A stretch of DNA of 64,000 bases from Vulcanisaeta souniana JCM 11219 (GCF_026000775.1 NZ_AP026830.1:248001-312000), one strand, 5' to 3'. Counted from the stretch's first letter, positions 18,348 through 27,862 are shown. The notes: generated from the letters alone by a model not told the origin. Numbers and translations: made by a program.

Positions 18348-18533
18348 GATGGTCGGGTAACCATGGCGTCCCAACCTTAAATAATTGAGGTTATAGTTCA
18401 TAAATTAGTAATAGGCATTAGGGTTGTTACAAAATTAAGAATTAAGGATGAATTAGGGTGTACGGGGATTAGTAATAAGTTTGTAAGGGATTCTGAATAA
18501 GCATTATTTAACGGCCCAATTGCGCACTCATCA

Positions 18534-19439
18534 ATGTCGGATAATGCCGAGGGTAGGAGGCCAAGGAATGCGGGCATCAGTGGTAGGAGGAGGTTCCTAA
18601 CCATGTTGCTAACCGCTGGTGCTGCCGCCATGCTCGCAAGCATGTTACCCAATACGATAACCAATGATGGTCAAGACATTGAAGGCGCTTTCGCCAATAA
18701 TTCTGCAACTTCTTCCGTAATTAATGAATCCAGTGCAAATCAATTAATCACTAATGGGTCCGCGGTCAACATAACCGTACCAACCACATCACACATATCA
18801 GCCATTAAGACCTTCCCCACAAACAGGACGCAGCAGGTAAACGTCAGTTCAGTTTCTGTAGGCAATGCCGTAAATAACACGGGTAGTACCAGTAATGTTA
18901 CTAACGTAAGTCTAACGCCACTGGATGACTGGTATATCGTACAAATAGGGCCCACACCTCAGGTAAATGTCGGCAGTTATACGCTGGTAATTGATGGGCT
19001 CGTGAATAATCCATTGAGCCTGACCTACCCTGAGTTAACGAGTATGCCTACTAAAACGATCCTAGACACAATACAGTGCGTTTCAGATCCGTACTTCCTA
19101 AGGGCAGTAGTTGAGTGGACTGGCGTGCCGTTGAAGTACGTGTTGAATCTTGCAGGTATCCAATCAGGTGCAACTAAGGTAATACTCTATGGGGCTGATG
19201 GGTACACAAGTGATTTACCGTTGTGGAAGGCAATGGAGGATGACACACTGATCGCATTCATGGCTGATGGACAACCACTATTAAGGACCCACGGTTATCC
19301 TGTAAGATTGGTCGTACCTAGGTGGTGGGGTTATAAGTATGTGAAATGGCTGGTTAAGATCACGGTGAGTAACGAGAATTACCTGGGTTATTGGGAGTCG
19401 AGGGGTTACCCAGACGTTGCTAGGAAGAACGGTGATTAA
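18534..19439 (+). CDS. Tat-exported molybdopterin oxidoreductase (sulfite-oxidase/MsrP-like)
   Basis: Extracytoplasmic molybdenum enzyme of the sulfite oxidase fold. The N-terminus has a twin-arginine signal (SGRRRFLTMLLTAGAAAML, residues ~16-40), then a ~90-residue Ser/Thr/Asn-rich linker likely to be glycosylated. The catalytic domain (about 125-295) contains YTLVIDGLVNNP, the molybdenum-ligating Cys in TIQCVSDPYF, ADGYTSDLPL and LVVPRWWGYKYVKWL. Family members reduce methionine sulfoxide or oxidise sulfite; the substrate here is unknown. The next gene starts two bases after the stop and encodes a His-containing membrane protein, a plausible haem-b electron partner as in MsrPQ-type pairs. 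Confidence 0.88.
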   Translation: MSDNAEGRRPRNAGISGRRRFLTMLLTAGAAAMLASMLPNTITNDGQDIEGAFANNSATSSVINESSANQLITNGSAVNITVPTTSHISAIKTFPTNRTQQVNVSSVSVGNAVNNTGSTSNVTNVSLTPLDDWYIVQIGPTPQVNVGSYTLVIDGLVNNPLSLTYPELTSMPTKTILDTIQCVSDPYFLRAVVEWTGVPLKYVLNLAGIQSGATKVILYGADGYTSDLPLWKAMEDDTLIAFMADGQPLLRTHGYPVRLVVPRWWGYKYVKWLVKITVSNENYLGYWESRGYPDVARKNGD

Positions 19440-19441
19440 CA

Positions 19442-19945
19442 ATGCAGTCTCTGCGTTTTGGTGATTTACGCATTAATAAGACCACCTTGATATACCCTGG
19501 TGTTCTAACGATGGTCTTAGCGATGTATTTTAAGTCATGGTTCATTGCAGTACCTGGTATTGTGATGGCGGTTTACCCAGCCCTTGGTATCGATATTTCC
19601 GACTCAATCTACTCACCGAGTTTTCAAAGGAGGACTGCATGGATATTACTTGCGCTGTCCATTGCCGAGGCAATTACGGGGTTTGGTGCTGGGCCCACGA
19701 CTTCGTCCATAGTGTACTCCTTAACGTTTGGCGCCTTGACGAGGGGGCTATCCCTTCAATTGCACATATTATTAATTGCACCGCTATCGCTCTTCTTCAT
19801 ACTGCATATAGCCAGTGGCATTGGTCTTGCGTTAATAAGGAGGAGGATTACCTGGAAACCACTTTACACTTACGTCATACCCTCAATGCTCATAGCACTC
19901 TTTGTAATCACCATGTACCTCTACAGCTTATTAGTGATTATTTAA
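19442..19945 (+). CDS. Membrane protein, putative cytochrome b-like partner of the molybdoenzyme
   Basis: 167 aa with about five transmembrane helices (roughly residues 15-30, 33-48, 65-85, 110-130 and 142-165). Two histidines sit in one hydrophobic stretch, LQLHILLIAPLSLFFILH, fourteen residues apart, the spacing by which cytochrome b proteins ligate two haems on one helix. With the two-base gap to the Tat-exported molybdoenzyme this suggests a quinol- or haem-linked electron partner. No strong similarity to MsrQ is claimed. Confidence 0.55.
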   Translation: MQSLRFGDLRINKTTLIYPGVLTMVLAMYFKSWFIAVPGIVMAVYPALGIDISDSIYSPSFQRRTAWILLALSIAEAITGFGAGPTTSSIVYSLTFGALTRGLSLQLHILLIAPLSLFFILHIASGIGLALIRRRITWKPLYTYVIPSMLIALFVITMYLYSLLVII

Positions 19946-20016
19946 TTAAGCACGGTATCGACGTTACCTCGCATTTTTGCTTAGGGTGATACATAGGTTT
20001 TTAACCCATTGATTTA

Positions 20017-20328
20017 ATGAGTATGTTAATGAGTAATGATAAGCAGCCGGTGCAAGCAGGGCAGGTTATTAACCAGGAAATGCTCGTGACCGGGATACTA
20101 ACGTCAATCAAACCATTGATACAGGTGGTGCTGGCGGATCTCGTTAATGACCCAAACCTAAGGAAGATAGTTATAGCGTCAGTACTTTCAGTCATAAACG
20201 ACAGGGAGTTCAGGTCATCACTTAAGGCCTTAATAATCGAGATACTGCGCGATGAGAATGTTAGGCGTGAACTACGTGACTTCCTAAGGGATGTTGGTAA
20301 CCCACTGCGTCTCCTGTTACCTCCGTAA
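20017..20328 (+). CDS. Conserved-looking small helical protein, unknown
   Basis: 103 aa, not recognised. Mostly amphipathic helix with no transmembrane segment or cysteines: LVTGILTSIKPLIQVVLADL, NDREFRSSLKALIIEILRDE, VRRELRDFLRDVG. In-frame ATGs at 20017, 20023 and 20029 precede the helical part; the first gives a TATA-like TTTTTAACC about 25 bases upstream. Codon use matches neighbours, so it is probably a real gene. Confidence 0.55.
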   Translation: MSMLMSNDKQPVQAGQVINQEMLVTGILTSIKPLIQVVLADLVNDPNLRKIVIASVLSVINDREFRSSLKALIIEILRDENVRRELRDFLRDVGNPLRLLLPP

Positions 20329-20410
20329 AACCTGGATTAATTTGGGATTTTGTTATTTTTACTGGTGTGCCGGGATTCATTTATTTTAACACCACATTAA
20401 AAAGGCATTA

Positions 20411-20779
20411 ATGAGTTCACAAGTAGACCCAATACAGATAGCCCGATTACCCGAGAACCAGCGTGAGCAACAGATAAGATCGATACTCCAAATGCTATTC
20501 ACACTTAAGGAGGACCAGGCATTCCAGGCGCTTCGCGGAGTCATTGAGACCCTCGCCAAGAAGGCTACCGATGATGAGTACATTAATTGGTGCAAGACCA
20601 CAATGAGAATCCTAGCGTCATATCCAGACGAAGTCGTTAAGGCAGGGCTGGCATTAAGGAGTAGGGCAGTCTCCAGCCTGGATAAGAACCTACAGAGTAG
20701 GGATCAGGCAATTGTGGGCAGGGTTTTGCAGCTTCTTGATGAGGGCGCGCGGCAGAAGTTAATGAGGAATATGAAGTGA
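20411..20779 (+). CDS. Small helical protein, unknown
   Basis: 122 aa, not recognised. All-helical and hydrophilic, with segments such as QQIRSILQMLFTLKEDQAFQ and RVLQLLDEGARQKLMRNMK; no signal or membrane segment. A TATA-like run (ATTTATTTTAAC) lies upstream, consistent with its own leaderless transcript. The following PP-loop gene starts 61 bases later on the same strand. Confidence 0.55.
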   Translation: MSSQVDPIQIARLPENQREQQIRSILQMLFTLKEDQAFQALRGVIETLAKKATDDEYINWCKTTMRILASYPDEVVKAGLALRSRAVSSLDKNLQSRDQAIVGRVLQLLDEGARQKLMRNMK

Positions 20780-20840
20780 GTGTCCTCGGCTTCGTCAAAA
20801 GAATTAAATTTATCTTCCTCATTCTTAAACCCGTGGCAAA

Positions 20841-22676
20841 ATGCCCTCAGTGATTTATTGGTGCGATGACTTAAACGTGCCAGTGCTTAGTAAGGACTTA
20901 GGGGCTAGGCACTGTTCATCAATGAGTATTGTTAGGGTTACCAAGCCCGGCGATGTTAGGCCTGCCTTCCCCGTTGATATCGATGTTACAAGGAGGGCGG
21001 TGATTAATGAGTTTGGGAGTGAGGAGTTAGCCAAATTACTAATACCTAATGATGAGGTCGTTCTCCTTAATAAAATACCTGGTTATGCGGACCAAGCTGA
21101 TGAGGTAATTGTGAGGGGTAGGGTGGTTGGTCATAGGTTTTACGACGTAGAGAGGAGAATGTGGAGGTTCAGGCCATTGCACGAGGGCATTACTGAGATG
21201 ATTAATCGGGGCCTTGGTTACTGGGCCATAATAAAGTTGGATAGACTTCCTGAGAGATTCGATGTTCATAAGGAGTTAATCATCAGGGGAAACCTACCCG
21301 GCGAGAGGTATGTGCACGTCGCAGTGTCCGCAAAGGATGGTAAATACCACGGTATTGCTAAGACAATGAGGGGCAGCAGGCTCAGGATAATTAAGAGCTG
21401 GATGGCGAAGGGACCATTACCAAGCCCTAAACCTAGCACATTAAAGGACTTCATTGAGTTGAATAGGGAGTATATAGAGCATAAGGCGGGGAAGGCCGTG
21501 GAATTCCTGAGGAAGGTCTTCGATGAGTATAAGAGGCCTGTCGTGGTTTCATACTCAGGCGGTAAGGACTCCTTGGTAGCCCTTGACTTAACGGCAAGGG
21601 TAGGCGTTAAATTCCATTTATTATTTAACGACACAGGCCTTGAACCACTGGAGTCCTATGACAATGTTAAGGAGGTTGCAAAGTCCTATAATGCTGAGTT
21701 AATCATAGCCTCAGCAGGGGATAAGTACTGGAGGGCTATTAGGGAGTTCGGGCCACCGGCCAGGGATTACCGCTGGTGCTGTAAGGTGATAAAGCTCGGC
21801 CCAATAACTGATGAGATGCTACGCAAGTTTCCAATGGGTTTCATCAGTGTCGTTGGCCAGAGGGCCTTTGAGTCGTTTCAAAGGGCTAGGTTGCCCAGGG
21901 TTTCGGTTAGTAAGTGGGTTACTAAGGATATCGTTGTTGCCCCAATACAGGACTGGACGGCACTGGAGGTCTGGGGCTACATACTGCTGAGAAACCTGCC
22001 CTATAACAAGGCCTATGAGTATGGCTTTGATAGGCTTGGCTGCGTCATATGTCCGGCAAATGAGTTGGGTGAGTTTGAGATTGTACGTGAGAGATATCCT
22101 GGGATTTACACGAGACTTCACGAGGTCCTCACAGAATTCTCACATAGTCGGGAATTGCCGAGGGAATTCATTGATTACGGTCTCTGGCGCTGGAGGAGGG
22201 GCTTACCAGGCGATATCCGTAGTCGGGTTAAGGTAAGCCTCAGGGTTAAGTACCCAGTTAGGCTTAGTGGTGATGGTGAGTCGTTGATTATTGATGTTGA
22301 TAAACCCATCAACACGAGCACCTTCACGGAGTTCTTAAAGATGCTCGGTTCAGTGGAGGGCACTGACGGATCATACATTGTGAGGGGAAAGTTTGGAGAG
22401 GCTGAGGTCAGGGTTGGGCAGGGTAACAAGGTGCTTATTTCCTCGGCCAGTAAGGAGTTGAGGATTCATATTGCAGGCTTTGTGGCTAGGGCATCAATAT
22501 GCGGTGAGTGCAATCTATGCATTAACTGGTGCCCAACAAAGGCCCTGAGGCGCGTTGGTTCTGGCCCATCATTCATTGTTGATGAGAGTAAATGCATAAA
22601 CTGCCTGTTTTGTTCCAAGGCATGCCCATCAGCTCAATACCTAGTATACCGTAACCCTGAAATTCACGGAACCTGA
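20841..22676 (+). CDS. PUA-like / PAPS-reductase-family PP-loop / ferredoxin fusion
   Basis: 611-aa multidomain protein. N-terminal: CDDLNVPVLSKDLGARHC, a two-Cys element, then a PUA-like beta region (about 60-120). Middle (about 225-450): PP-loop SYSGGKDSLVALDL, YRWCCKVIKLGP and the GCVICPA block of PAPS reductase-family enzymes. C-terminal (about 550-605): two ferredoxin 4Fe-4S motifs, CGECNLCINWCP and CINCLFCSKACP. The PP-loop activates by adenylylation; in this archaeal group (MJ0066-like by memory) the substrate is unsettled and could be sulfur transfer or RNA modification rather than PAPS reduction. No sulfate-assimilation genes lie nearby. Confidence 0.8.
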   Translation: MPSVIYWCDDLNVPVLSKDLGARHCSSMSIVRVTKPGDVRPAFPVDIDVTRRAVINEFGSEELAKLLIPNDEVVLLNKIPGYADQADEVIVRGRVVGHRFYDVERRMWRFRPLHEGITEMINRGLGYWAIIKLDRLPERFDVHKELIIRGNLPGERYVHVAVSAKDGKYHGIAKTMRGSRLRIIKSWMAKGPLPSPKPSTLKDFIELNREYIEHKAGKAVEFLRKVFDEYKRPVVVSYSGGKDSLVALDLTARVGVKFHLLFNDTGLEPLESYDNVKEVAKSYNAELIIASAGDKYWRAIREFGPPARDYRWCCKVIKLGPITDEMLRKFPMGFISVVGQRAFESFQRARLPRVSVSKWVTKDIVVAPIQDWTALEVWGYILLRNLPYNKAYEYGFDRLGCVICPANELGEFEIVRERYPGIYTRLHEVLTEFSHSRELPREFIDYGLWRWRRGLPGDIRSRVKVSLRVKYPVRLSGDGESLIIDVDKPINTSTFTEFLKMLGSVEGTDGSYIVRGKFGEAEVRVGQGNKVLISSASKELRIHIAGFVARASICGECNLCINWCPTKALRRVGSGPSFIVDESKCINCLFCSKACPSAQYLVYRNPEIHGT

Positions 22677-22716
22677 GTTTATTACCTTATTAATTATTTA
22701 GTGAGTGTTTTTATTG

Positions 22717-22929
22717 ATGGATAAGGAGGAGGCCGTTAGGGCCATTTACCACCTAGTTAATTGGTTAGTGAACCCAAATGAGGAGTTTAGTACAGTGCTT
22801 CAGTACTTGAATGAGTTATGTATGGAGTTTGGCACCTGCGTTAAGGTTGATGAACCGACGAGGGTATCAGTCATGAAGGCAATTATAGAGGTTGTGATGG
22901 AGTTACTTAGCAAATGCGATAAAAATTAA
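22717..22929 (+). CDS. Small helical protein, unknown
   Basis: 70 aa from ATG 22717 (a GTG at 22705 is the alternative). Not recognised. Helical, acidic, three cysteines (LNELCMEFGTCVKV and a C-terminal Cys). It follows the PP-loop/ferredoxin gene by 40 bases and may be co-transcribed. Coding status rests on codon use and position only. Confidence 0.4.
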   Translation: MDKEEAVRAIYHLVNWLVNPNEEFSTVLQYLNELCMEFGTCVKVDEPTRVSVMKAIIEVVMELLSKCDKN

Positions 22930-22945
22930 TTCCAGTAATACTTAC

Positions 22946-23469
22946 TTAATCAATGGGTTGGTTAGAGGAGCTTAGGGGTAGAATAGAAATAACACGGAGA
23001 AAGGTATCACAGTCCTCATTGACGTATAGCCATAAAGCCGTTGCAACACTATCGAGGACGCCCCTGAAAAACCTCTCCTCAAGCTCCTTTAAGTCGCCCT
23101 CAAACCTATTACCCAAATACTCACCATCCAACAATGCCTTGAGTCTCTTGAAATCAACTATCCCAGCAAACACCAACTCACCATTAATGAAAATACTCGG
23201 TACAGACCTAACATCTCTAACTTATTGATTAATCTATAGTCAATGTGTGCCATTGTGGGTGAGACCCTCGATGATTGGTAGTTGTTCCTCAGTAATTCAT
23301 GGGTGGCTAGGTCCACGTCACCCGTGACCACTAGGTCGTAGTGCCGCTGAAACCCACTCCTTGGTACTGCTGCTGTATATGCAGTAATGCCGAGCAGCAG
23401 CTTTAGGCGGTGCATAGATTTAACAAGCCCAACGCACCTCCTTAATTCCTTGATTAGTGCCTTGGGCAT
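22946..23469 (-). pseudogene. Thioredoxin-fold-like gene broken by one frameshift
   Basis: Two overlapping minus-strand frames join into one protein. Residues from MPKALIKELRRCVGLV to HIDYRLINKLE are in one frame; from about 23218 the other frame continues DVRSVPSIFINGELVFAGIV, the cis-Pro loop and last strands of a thioredoxin/glutaredoxin-like fold, then a helical tail. Loss of one base near 23215-23222 would explain it. No CxxC is seen, so even the intact protein would not be a classical oxidoreductase. Sequencing error remains possible. Confidence 0.6.
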
Positions 23470-23490
23470 TATCTTTGCGGTTGTTGTTTT

Positions 23491-24102
23491 GTGTCCTCTA
23501 ATTTTAAGTTGGTGTTTTTGTTGTTTTGTTTGATGGGCCTCGCCAGGTTTTTAATTGCCGGCTTCGTCGGTGCTCTGCTTTTCCTATCCCTTTACTTCCT
23601 CGTTATTTGGCTTCAGTCTAGCTTGATCGCAAACCCAATGTTCATGGGTAGCCTCGGTTTGGGTTCACCGTTTATAATTCATGTTGGTTGTGTTGGGATT
23701 AACCCAGTGCCAATAATCATCGACGCCGTTGTCTTAGCCGTACTCGCTCTGAGCCTCGACTCAGTGGGTGGGTTAATTAGGGCTTTGAAGCTGACGATGA
23801 CCTCCTCAGTAATCATAGCCTCAATAGCCTCATTTGCCTACTCAATCGTGATTCATAGCCTAAGCGGCTTGGTCATTTACGAGGTCAACTCACTCACCAT
23901 GCTCGCGGCTTTGATGATCGGCGTGATTGCAATGATGGCAATCTGCATTATGGCCAAAGCCACTGAGTGCCTTAGGCCCAGTGCGCTGGCTTTAATCACC
24001 TACGCCAATGCATTGATCATAGACTACCTAGTCGATGCCCTGAACTCAGTGACTATAGCCACCGCGAAGGGGCTATTCCGAATTCACTGGCGTATTCCCT
24101 GA
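23491..24102 (+). CDS. Polytopic membrane protein, unknown
   Basis: 203 aa, GTG start, about six hydrophobic segments (roughly residues 7-22, 24-42, 72-90, 100-118, 125-150 and 155-180) and few charges. Not recognised. Its end overlaps a small minus-strand open frame. It sits in an accessory patch with the broken thioredoxin-like gene and the PaRep2b protein, so it may not be under strong constraint. Confidence 0.45.
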   Translation: MSSNFKLVFLLFCLMGLARFLIAGFVGALLFLSLYFLVIWLQSSLIANPMFMGSLGLGSPFIIHVGCVGINPVPIIIDAVVLAVLALSLDSVGGLIRALKLTMTSSVIIASIASFAYSIVIHSLSGLVIYEVNSLTMLAALMIGVIAMMAICIMAKATECLRPSALALITYANALIIDYLVDALNSVTIATAKGLFRIHWRIP

Positions 24103-24223
24103 GTGAGGAGTCCAGCATGAGCGCGTACCTAAGCCCAACCCTCCTCCTCACTGCCTCCAGCCAGTTCCTGACCATAGACCCGCTTATTGGCACGCCCTGG
24201 AGAGTCTGGTTCACCCACGTCAT
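24053..24223 (-). other. Possible small protein or gene fragment
   Basis: An open frame of 56 codons (MTWVNQTLQGVP to GIAPSRWL) with a protein-like sequence (VRNWLEAVRRRVGLRYALML), overlapping the end of the membrane-protein gene by about 50 bases. No promoter stands out. It could be a remnant of a larger accessory gene. Confidence 0.2.
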
Positions 24224-24308
24224 GCATAGCCCCAACGCCGGTGTGTGCCGTAGGCTAACGTATTTTTAAGGCACTAGGAAATCCAGTACTCCGTGAGCGG
24301 GGGGAGAA

Positions 24309-25856
24309 GTGCAAATTGAGGTAGGGAGTGGAAGCCAGCCCGTGGGCTCCGGGCCAAGGATTTGCCGGGGTGTCAAGTCAGGTAAAAGGCTGGTGTGTGG
24401 CGAGCCAGTAAACGACCCGAGGGTTGTTGATGAGGCAATGAGGCTAGTCGACGAGTTCCTAAGTAGGGTTGAGAGGCACAAAGCCGTGCTGCTGAGTGAT
24501 TCGAGCACGCCGTTTGACTACGCCGTTGATGCGCTAAGCAACTGGCTTTCAACAATTGAGGGGAGAATCAAGGATAGTAATGACGAGGGCATCGCTAATT
24601 TGAGGAAGGCAATGCGTGAAGCAGGCAAGAAAATGCTCGAGTTGGCTAGGCGAGCAAGGGAGGAGTGGCTCAGCACCTATCGGGAAGAACTCGGGGAGTT
24701 GCTTGGGAAGCTGAGGAGTGGTGAGGCGACGGTAGTAATACGCGGTGAACCACTCAACATTGATAAGCCATTCACAGTACTCCTATACACTGACCACCTG
24801 GCGGTTAAGGTCGAGAGAGTTGCTAAGTCGGGAAGCATAACAGTGAGTATAACGCTGACCGGGCTTGATGGTGTGCACGTGATTACGCCAAAGCTATTCA
24901 GCGATGATTTGTTAAGGCCGATGCAGTATGGGCTGCTCATGACCGACGCCACAATCGATAAGGGCTACCCGCAAATGGATACTAACCAACTTTGGCAGGC
25001 CATTATCTGGCCGTTAACATGGCCCGGGAGGAACTACGTGTTCATAAGTAGCTTAGGTATTAATGATGGTGATGTAAAGATTACGTGGCAATTGACGGCT
25101 ATTGACCATAGAGGTGTCTTCGGGAGTAAGGCTGAGGTCGCTGAGGAGGTGCTTAGGCTCGATGACAATGCATTCATAACCTTCCTGCTCTCCGCAGTCC
25201 TAGGCGATGGCAGTGTTGATACAGAGAAGGAGAGGGAGAGCATTAGGCTCACAATCGGCAATTCGAAGTATGGGCTGTGGAGGGGCATTGTCGAGAGGAT
25301 GGTGAGCCTTGGCTTCAAGGAGCACGATAATAAGCGCTTGAAAGTGAAGGTAATCGGTATTTACTCCTCGAGGGCCGTCGCGCTGGCTCAGAGGTGGCTT
25401 GGCGACCCATTGATTAGGGCTTTGGTCGAGGACTTGAGCCAACTGCCCGATGCAGAGAAGCTTAGGCGATTATTGACGCTGGCAAGCTTGAGGATTAAGC
25501 CGTTGGGTAGATCATCAATCGAGGTCATTGATGGCATAAGGATGAGCGTACAAATGGTCGGCAGAGGCTGTGTTGCGTTGAAGATTACACGTAAGTATCG
25601 CGAAGACGCATTGGTAATCCAGGAGAGACTAAGGAGTGCTGGCTACAACGCCATGCTTAGGGAGTTAAAGGATGGGTTCGTGGTCTCCATAATCAATGAC
25701 GAAATAAAGATGCACCCAGGGCTGGTCGCCGAGGTCTGCAAGATACTTAGGAGGATGCACGAGGAGGCAATAAGCGAGGGGAATAAAAGAAGGGCTTGGA
25801 GGGTAGCTAAGGCAATGAAGAAACTAAACTGCCCCGCCCAGGGCCCACGGGCCTAA
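24309..25856 (+). CDS. PaRep2b-family-like protein
   Basis: 515 aa with a GTG start. Resembles the PaRep2b proteins that are dispersed in Pyrobaculum and relatives: the block VLGDGSV near residue 297, LIRALVEDLSQLPDAEKLRR and LKITRKYREDALVIQERLR are the parts recalled. The GDGSV motif and paired alpha/beta layout recall LAGLIDADG-type DNA-binding folds, but catalytic residues were not established. The base composition is visibly richer in G and C than neighbours. PaRep families are repetitive and often degenerate; this copy is full and uninterrupted. Probably a mobile or recently duplicated gene. Confidence 0.6.
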   Translation: MQIEVGSGSQPVGSGPRICRGVKSGKRLVCGEPVNDPRVVDEAMRLVDEFLSRVERHKAVLLSDSSTPFDYAVDALSNWLSTIEGRIKDSNDEGIANLRKAMREAGKKMLELARRAREEWLSTYREELGELLGKLRSGEATVVIRGEPLNIDKPFTVLLYTDHLAVKVERVAKSGSITVSITLTGLDGVHVITPKLFSDDLLRPMQYGLLMTDATIDKGYPQMDTNQLWQAIIWPLTWPGRNYVFISSLGINDGDVKITWQLTAIDHRGVFGSKAEVAEEVLRLDDNAFITFLLSAVLGDGSVDTEKERESIRLTIGNSKYGLWRGIVERMVSLGFKEHDNKRLKVKVIGIYSSRAVALAQRWLGDPLIRALVEDLSQLPDAEKLRRLLTLASLRIKPLGRSSIEVIDGIRMSVQMVGRGCVALKITRKYREDALVIQERLRSAGYNAMLRELKDGFVVSIINDEIKMHPGLVAEVCKILRRMHEEAISEGNKRRAWRVAKAMKKLNCPAQGPRA

Positions 25857-25937
25857 AACAATTTCCTTATTCCCTTAACTTACTTTATTTGGCTTAATGA
25901 ATTGTTGGGTACCTTCAGAGAGTGCGCCTGAGACTTG

Positions 25938-27072
25938 ATGATGGCTCGTGTCCCTGATCATCTTCATCCTCATTATTTCTATTCGCCGCTGAGGCTATTA
26001 TGAATTTCGTTAATCTATGGCAGGAGGAGGGTGAGCCGTGGGAATTGGCCCTTGATCATATTATCGAGGCAAAAAAGTTTTTAGGCAATTTATTAATGCC
26101 CCATCATGGCGAAGCATTGCTGCTGTGCCGAGTGCCGCGTATGGGTTAAATGCATTATTATCTGCCATGGAGTTTAGGCCTGGTAGTAACGTGGTCATTA
26201 GCTCGCTCAACTTCCCAACGGGTGTCTTCTCATTCCACGCTCTTAGGTCCCGCGGCTTAATTAAGGAGGTTAGGATCGCGAGGTCCGTTAATGGGTACGT
26301 GCCTCTGGAGGAGTATGAGAGGCTCATTGATGATAATACTGTTGTTGTATTTGTTGATTATGTTTCTTGGATAACGGGGTATAGGGAGAGGGTTAGGGGG
26401 ATTGCTGAGATTGCGCATGCGAGGGGTGCGGTGTTAATAAGTGATGCGTTTCATGCAGTCGGTGTTTTGCCAATTGATGTAACTAAGGATGGTGTTGATG
26501 CTTTAATTACGGGTTCATATAAGTGGTTGCTTGGCCCGCATGGCGCCGGTTTTGTCTACGTTAGTGACGAGTTATTGAGTAGGCTTAAGCCTTCGTTATC
26601 GGGTTGGATGGGGATTGATGATAACCAAGTGAGTAGGAGGTTGAGGGGTGAGAAATTGTTTGAGAAACCGATAGACGTAAGCACGTACATACCTGCCAGG
26701 GACGCCGCGAGGCTTGAGTGGGGTACGTGGCCGGTAATCGCGTTCGAAGGGACTTTGGCATCCATGAAGTTACTGCTTAAGTACGAGGTGCCTCATAGGT
26801 TTGAGGAGCATACTAGCAGGTTAATTATGCACCTGGCGGATTCATTAGGGGATTTAGGGCTGAAGGTAACGACGCCGCTTGATAGCCACGCGGCGATATT
26901 GACCTTCGAGTACTCAGATCCCTACGGACTTGCTGAATTCCTCGGTAGGAATGGTATTGTGGTCTCTCCGAGGCCTGGTATCATCAGGGTGTCACCGCAT
27001 GGTTATAACACTGTTGAGGAGGTTGAGAGGTTGATTGAGGCTTTGAGAGCGTACATTAGGTCTAGGGCTTGA
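25938..27072 (+). pseudogene. Class V aminotransferase-like gene with disrupted 5' end
   Basis: From 26080 on the frame is continuous and looks like a PLP enzyme of the cysteine desulfurase/isopenicillin-N-epimerase group: SWRSIAAVPSAAYGLNALL, ISDAFHAVGVLPIDVTKDG, with the PLP lysine in ITGSYKWLLGPHGAGFVYV. Upstream, matching N-terminal text is split: MARVPDHLHPHYFYSPLRLL ends in TGA at 26001-26003; MNFVNLWQEEGEPWELALDH runs in another frame from 26000; and the main frame meets a stop at 26053. The second switch lies in A6/T5 runs near 26071-26082. A protein starting at GTG 26125 would lack about 60 residues. Decayed gene or assembly error; the exact start is unclear. Confidence 0.7.
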
Positions 27073-27769
27073 TCGTCGATTTCTTCCTTAATAACCACCA
27101 ATCACTCCCATTACTTATTGCCTCTTCGAGTGGATCCTTAATACCCAATTCATTAAATGCCCTCTTCCTGGCTAGGCACCCACTGCATTGGCCGCATGGT
27201 ACATCGTAATTATTATGGCAGGACCACGTGTACTCAAAGGGCACGCCCAATTTAAGGCCTAGCCTAACGACATCGGTCTTGCTTAACCTTGAAAGTGGCG
27301 CTATTACCCTGAGCCCCCTAGCCCTGCCTATGTAGGTACCTATTGTTAACGCTCTCGAGATTAACCTCCTGAATTTCCTCGATGTGTCTGGGAAGTACTT
27401 CGTGTCGTCGGCGTTATGGCCGGCCACTATTGTATCTATTCCAAGTATCTCTGCGTAGTACGCGGCGACGGCATATATTATTGCGTTCCTAGCGGGTATC
27501 GTACTTGGGTGAGCACTTCTTAGATGGCTCGGTCTTTCATCATCACTATTCCATAGTTCATCAACCTCCCTCATGAATGGTAGGTCAACCTCAATCAATT
27601 TCGTATTTGTTAACCTGGCGAGTTCCCTCGCCGACTCCCTCTCACGTTCTCCTCTGCCTGGGTAATTTATTGATAGGGCGGTCACGTCATAACCCCGAGA
27701 CCTAAGTAGATATAGCGCCACGGCTGAGTCAACGCCTCCAGATAATAGCAATATGGCCCTTTTTCCCAT
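27062..27769 (-). CDS. queC: 7-cyano-7-deazaguanine (preQ0) synthase QueC
   Basis: Converts 7-carboxy-7-deazaguanine to preQ0, the base inserted by archaeosine TGT (gene present at 5746-7398). The PP-loop is ILLLSGGVDSAVALYLL at the N-terminus, TIPARNAIIYAVAAYYAE and GHNADDTKYFPD follow, and the zinc site is CHNNYDVPCGQCSGCLARKRAF, all standard for the family. 235 aa, full length. The 3' end overlaps the broken aminotransferase tail to tail by about 10 bases. Confidence 0.93.
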   Translation of the reverse strand: MGKRAILLLSGGVDSAVALYLLRSRGYDVTALSINYPGRGERERESARELARLTNTKLIEVDLPFMREVDELWNSDDERPSHLRSAHPSTIPARNAIIYAVAAYYAEILGIDTIVAGHNADDTKYFPDTSRKFRRLISRALTIGTYIGRARGLRVIAPLSRLSKTDVVRLGLKLGVPFEYTWSCHNNYDVPCGQCSGCLARKRAFNELGIKDPLEEAISNGSDWWLLRKKSTIKP

Positions 27770-27862
27770 GTATCAATGGTGCTGTAGCCATGGTTAATAA
27801 GTAGTTTGTTATTGTTCACTGAGGTTATGCATTAAAATCAAGGCGCCGCTCCATTAGTTAAT

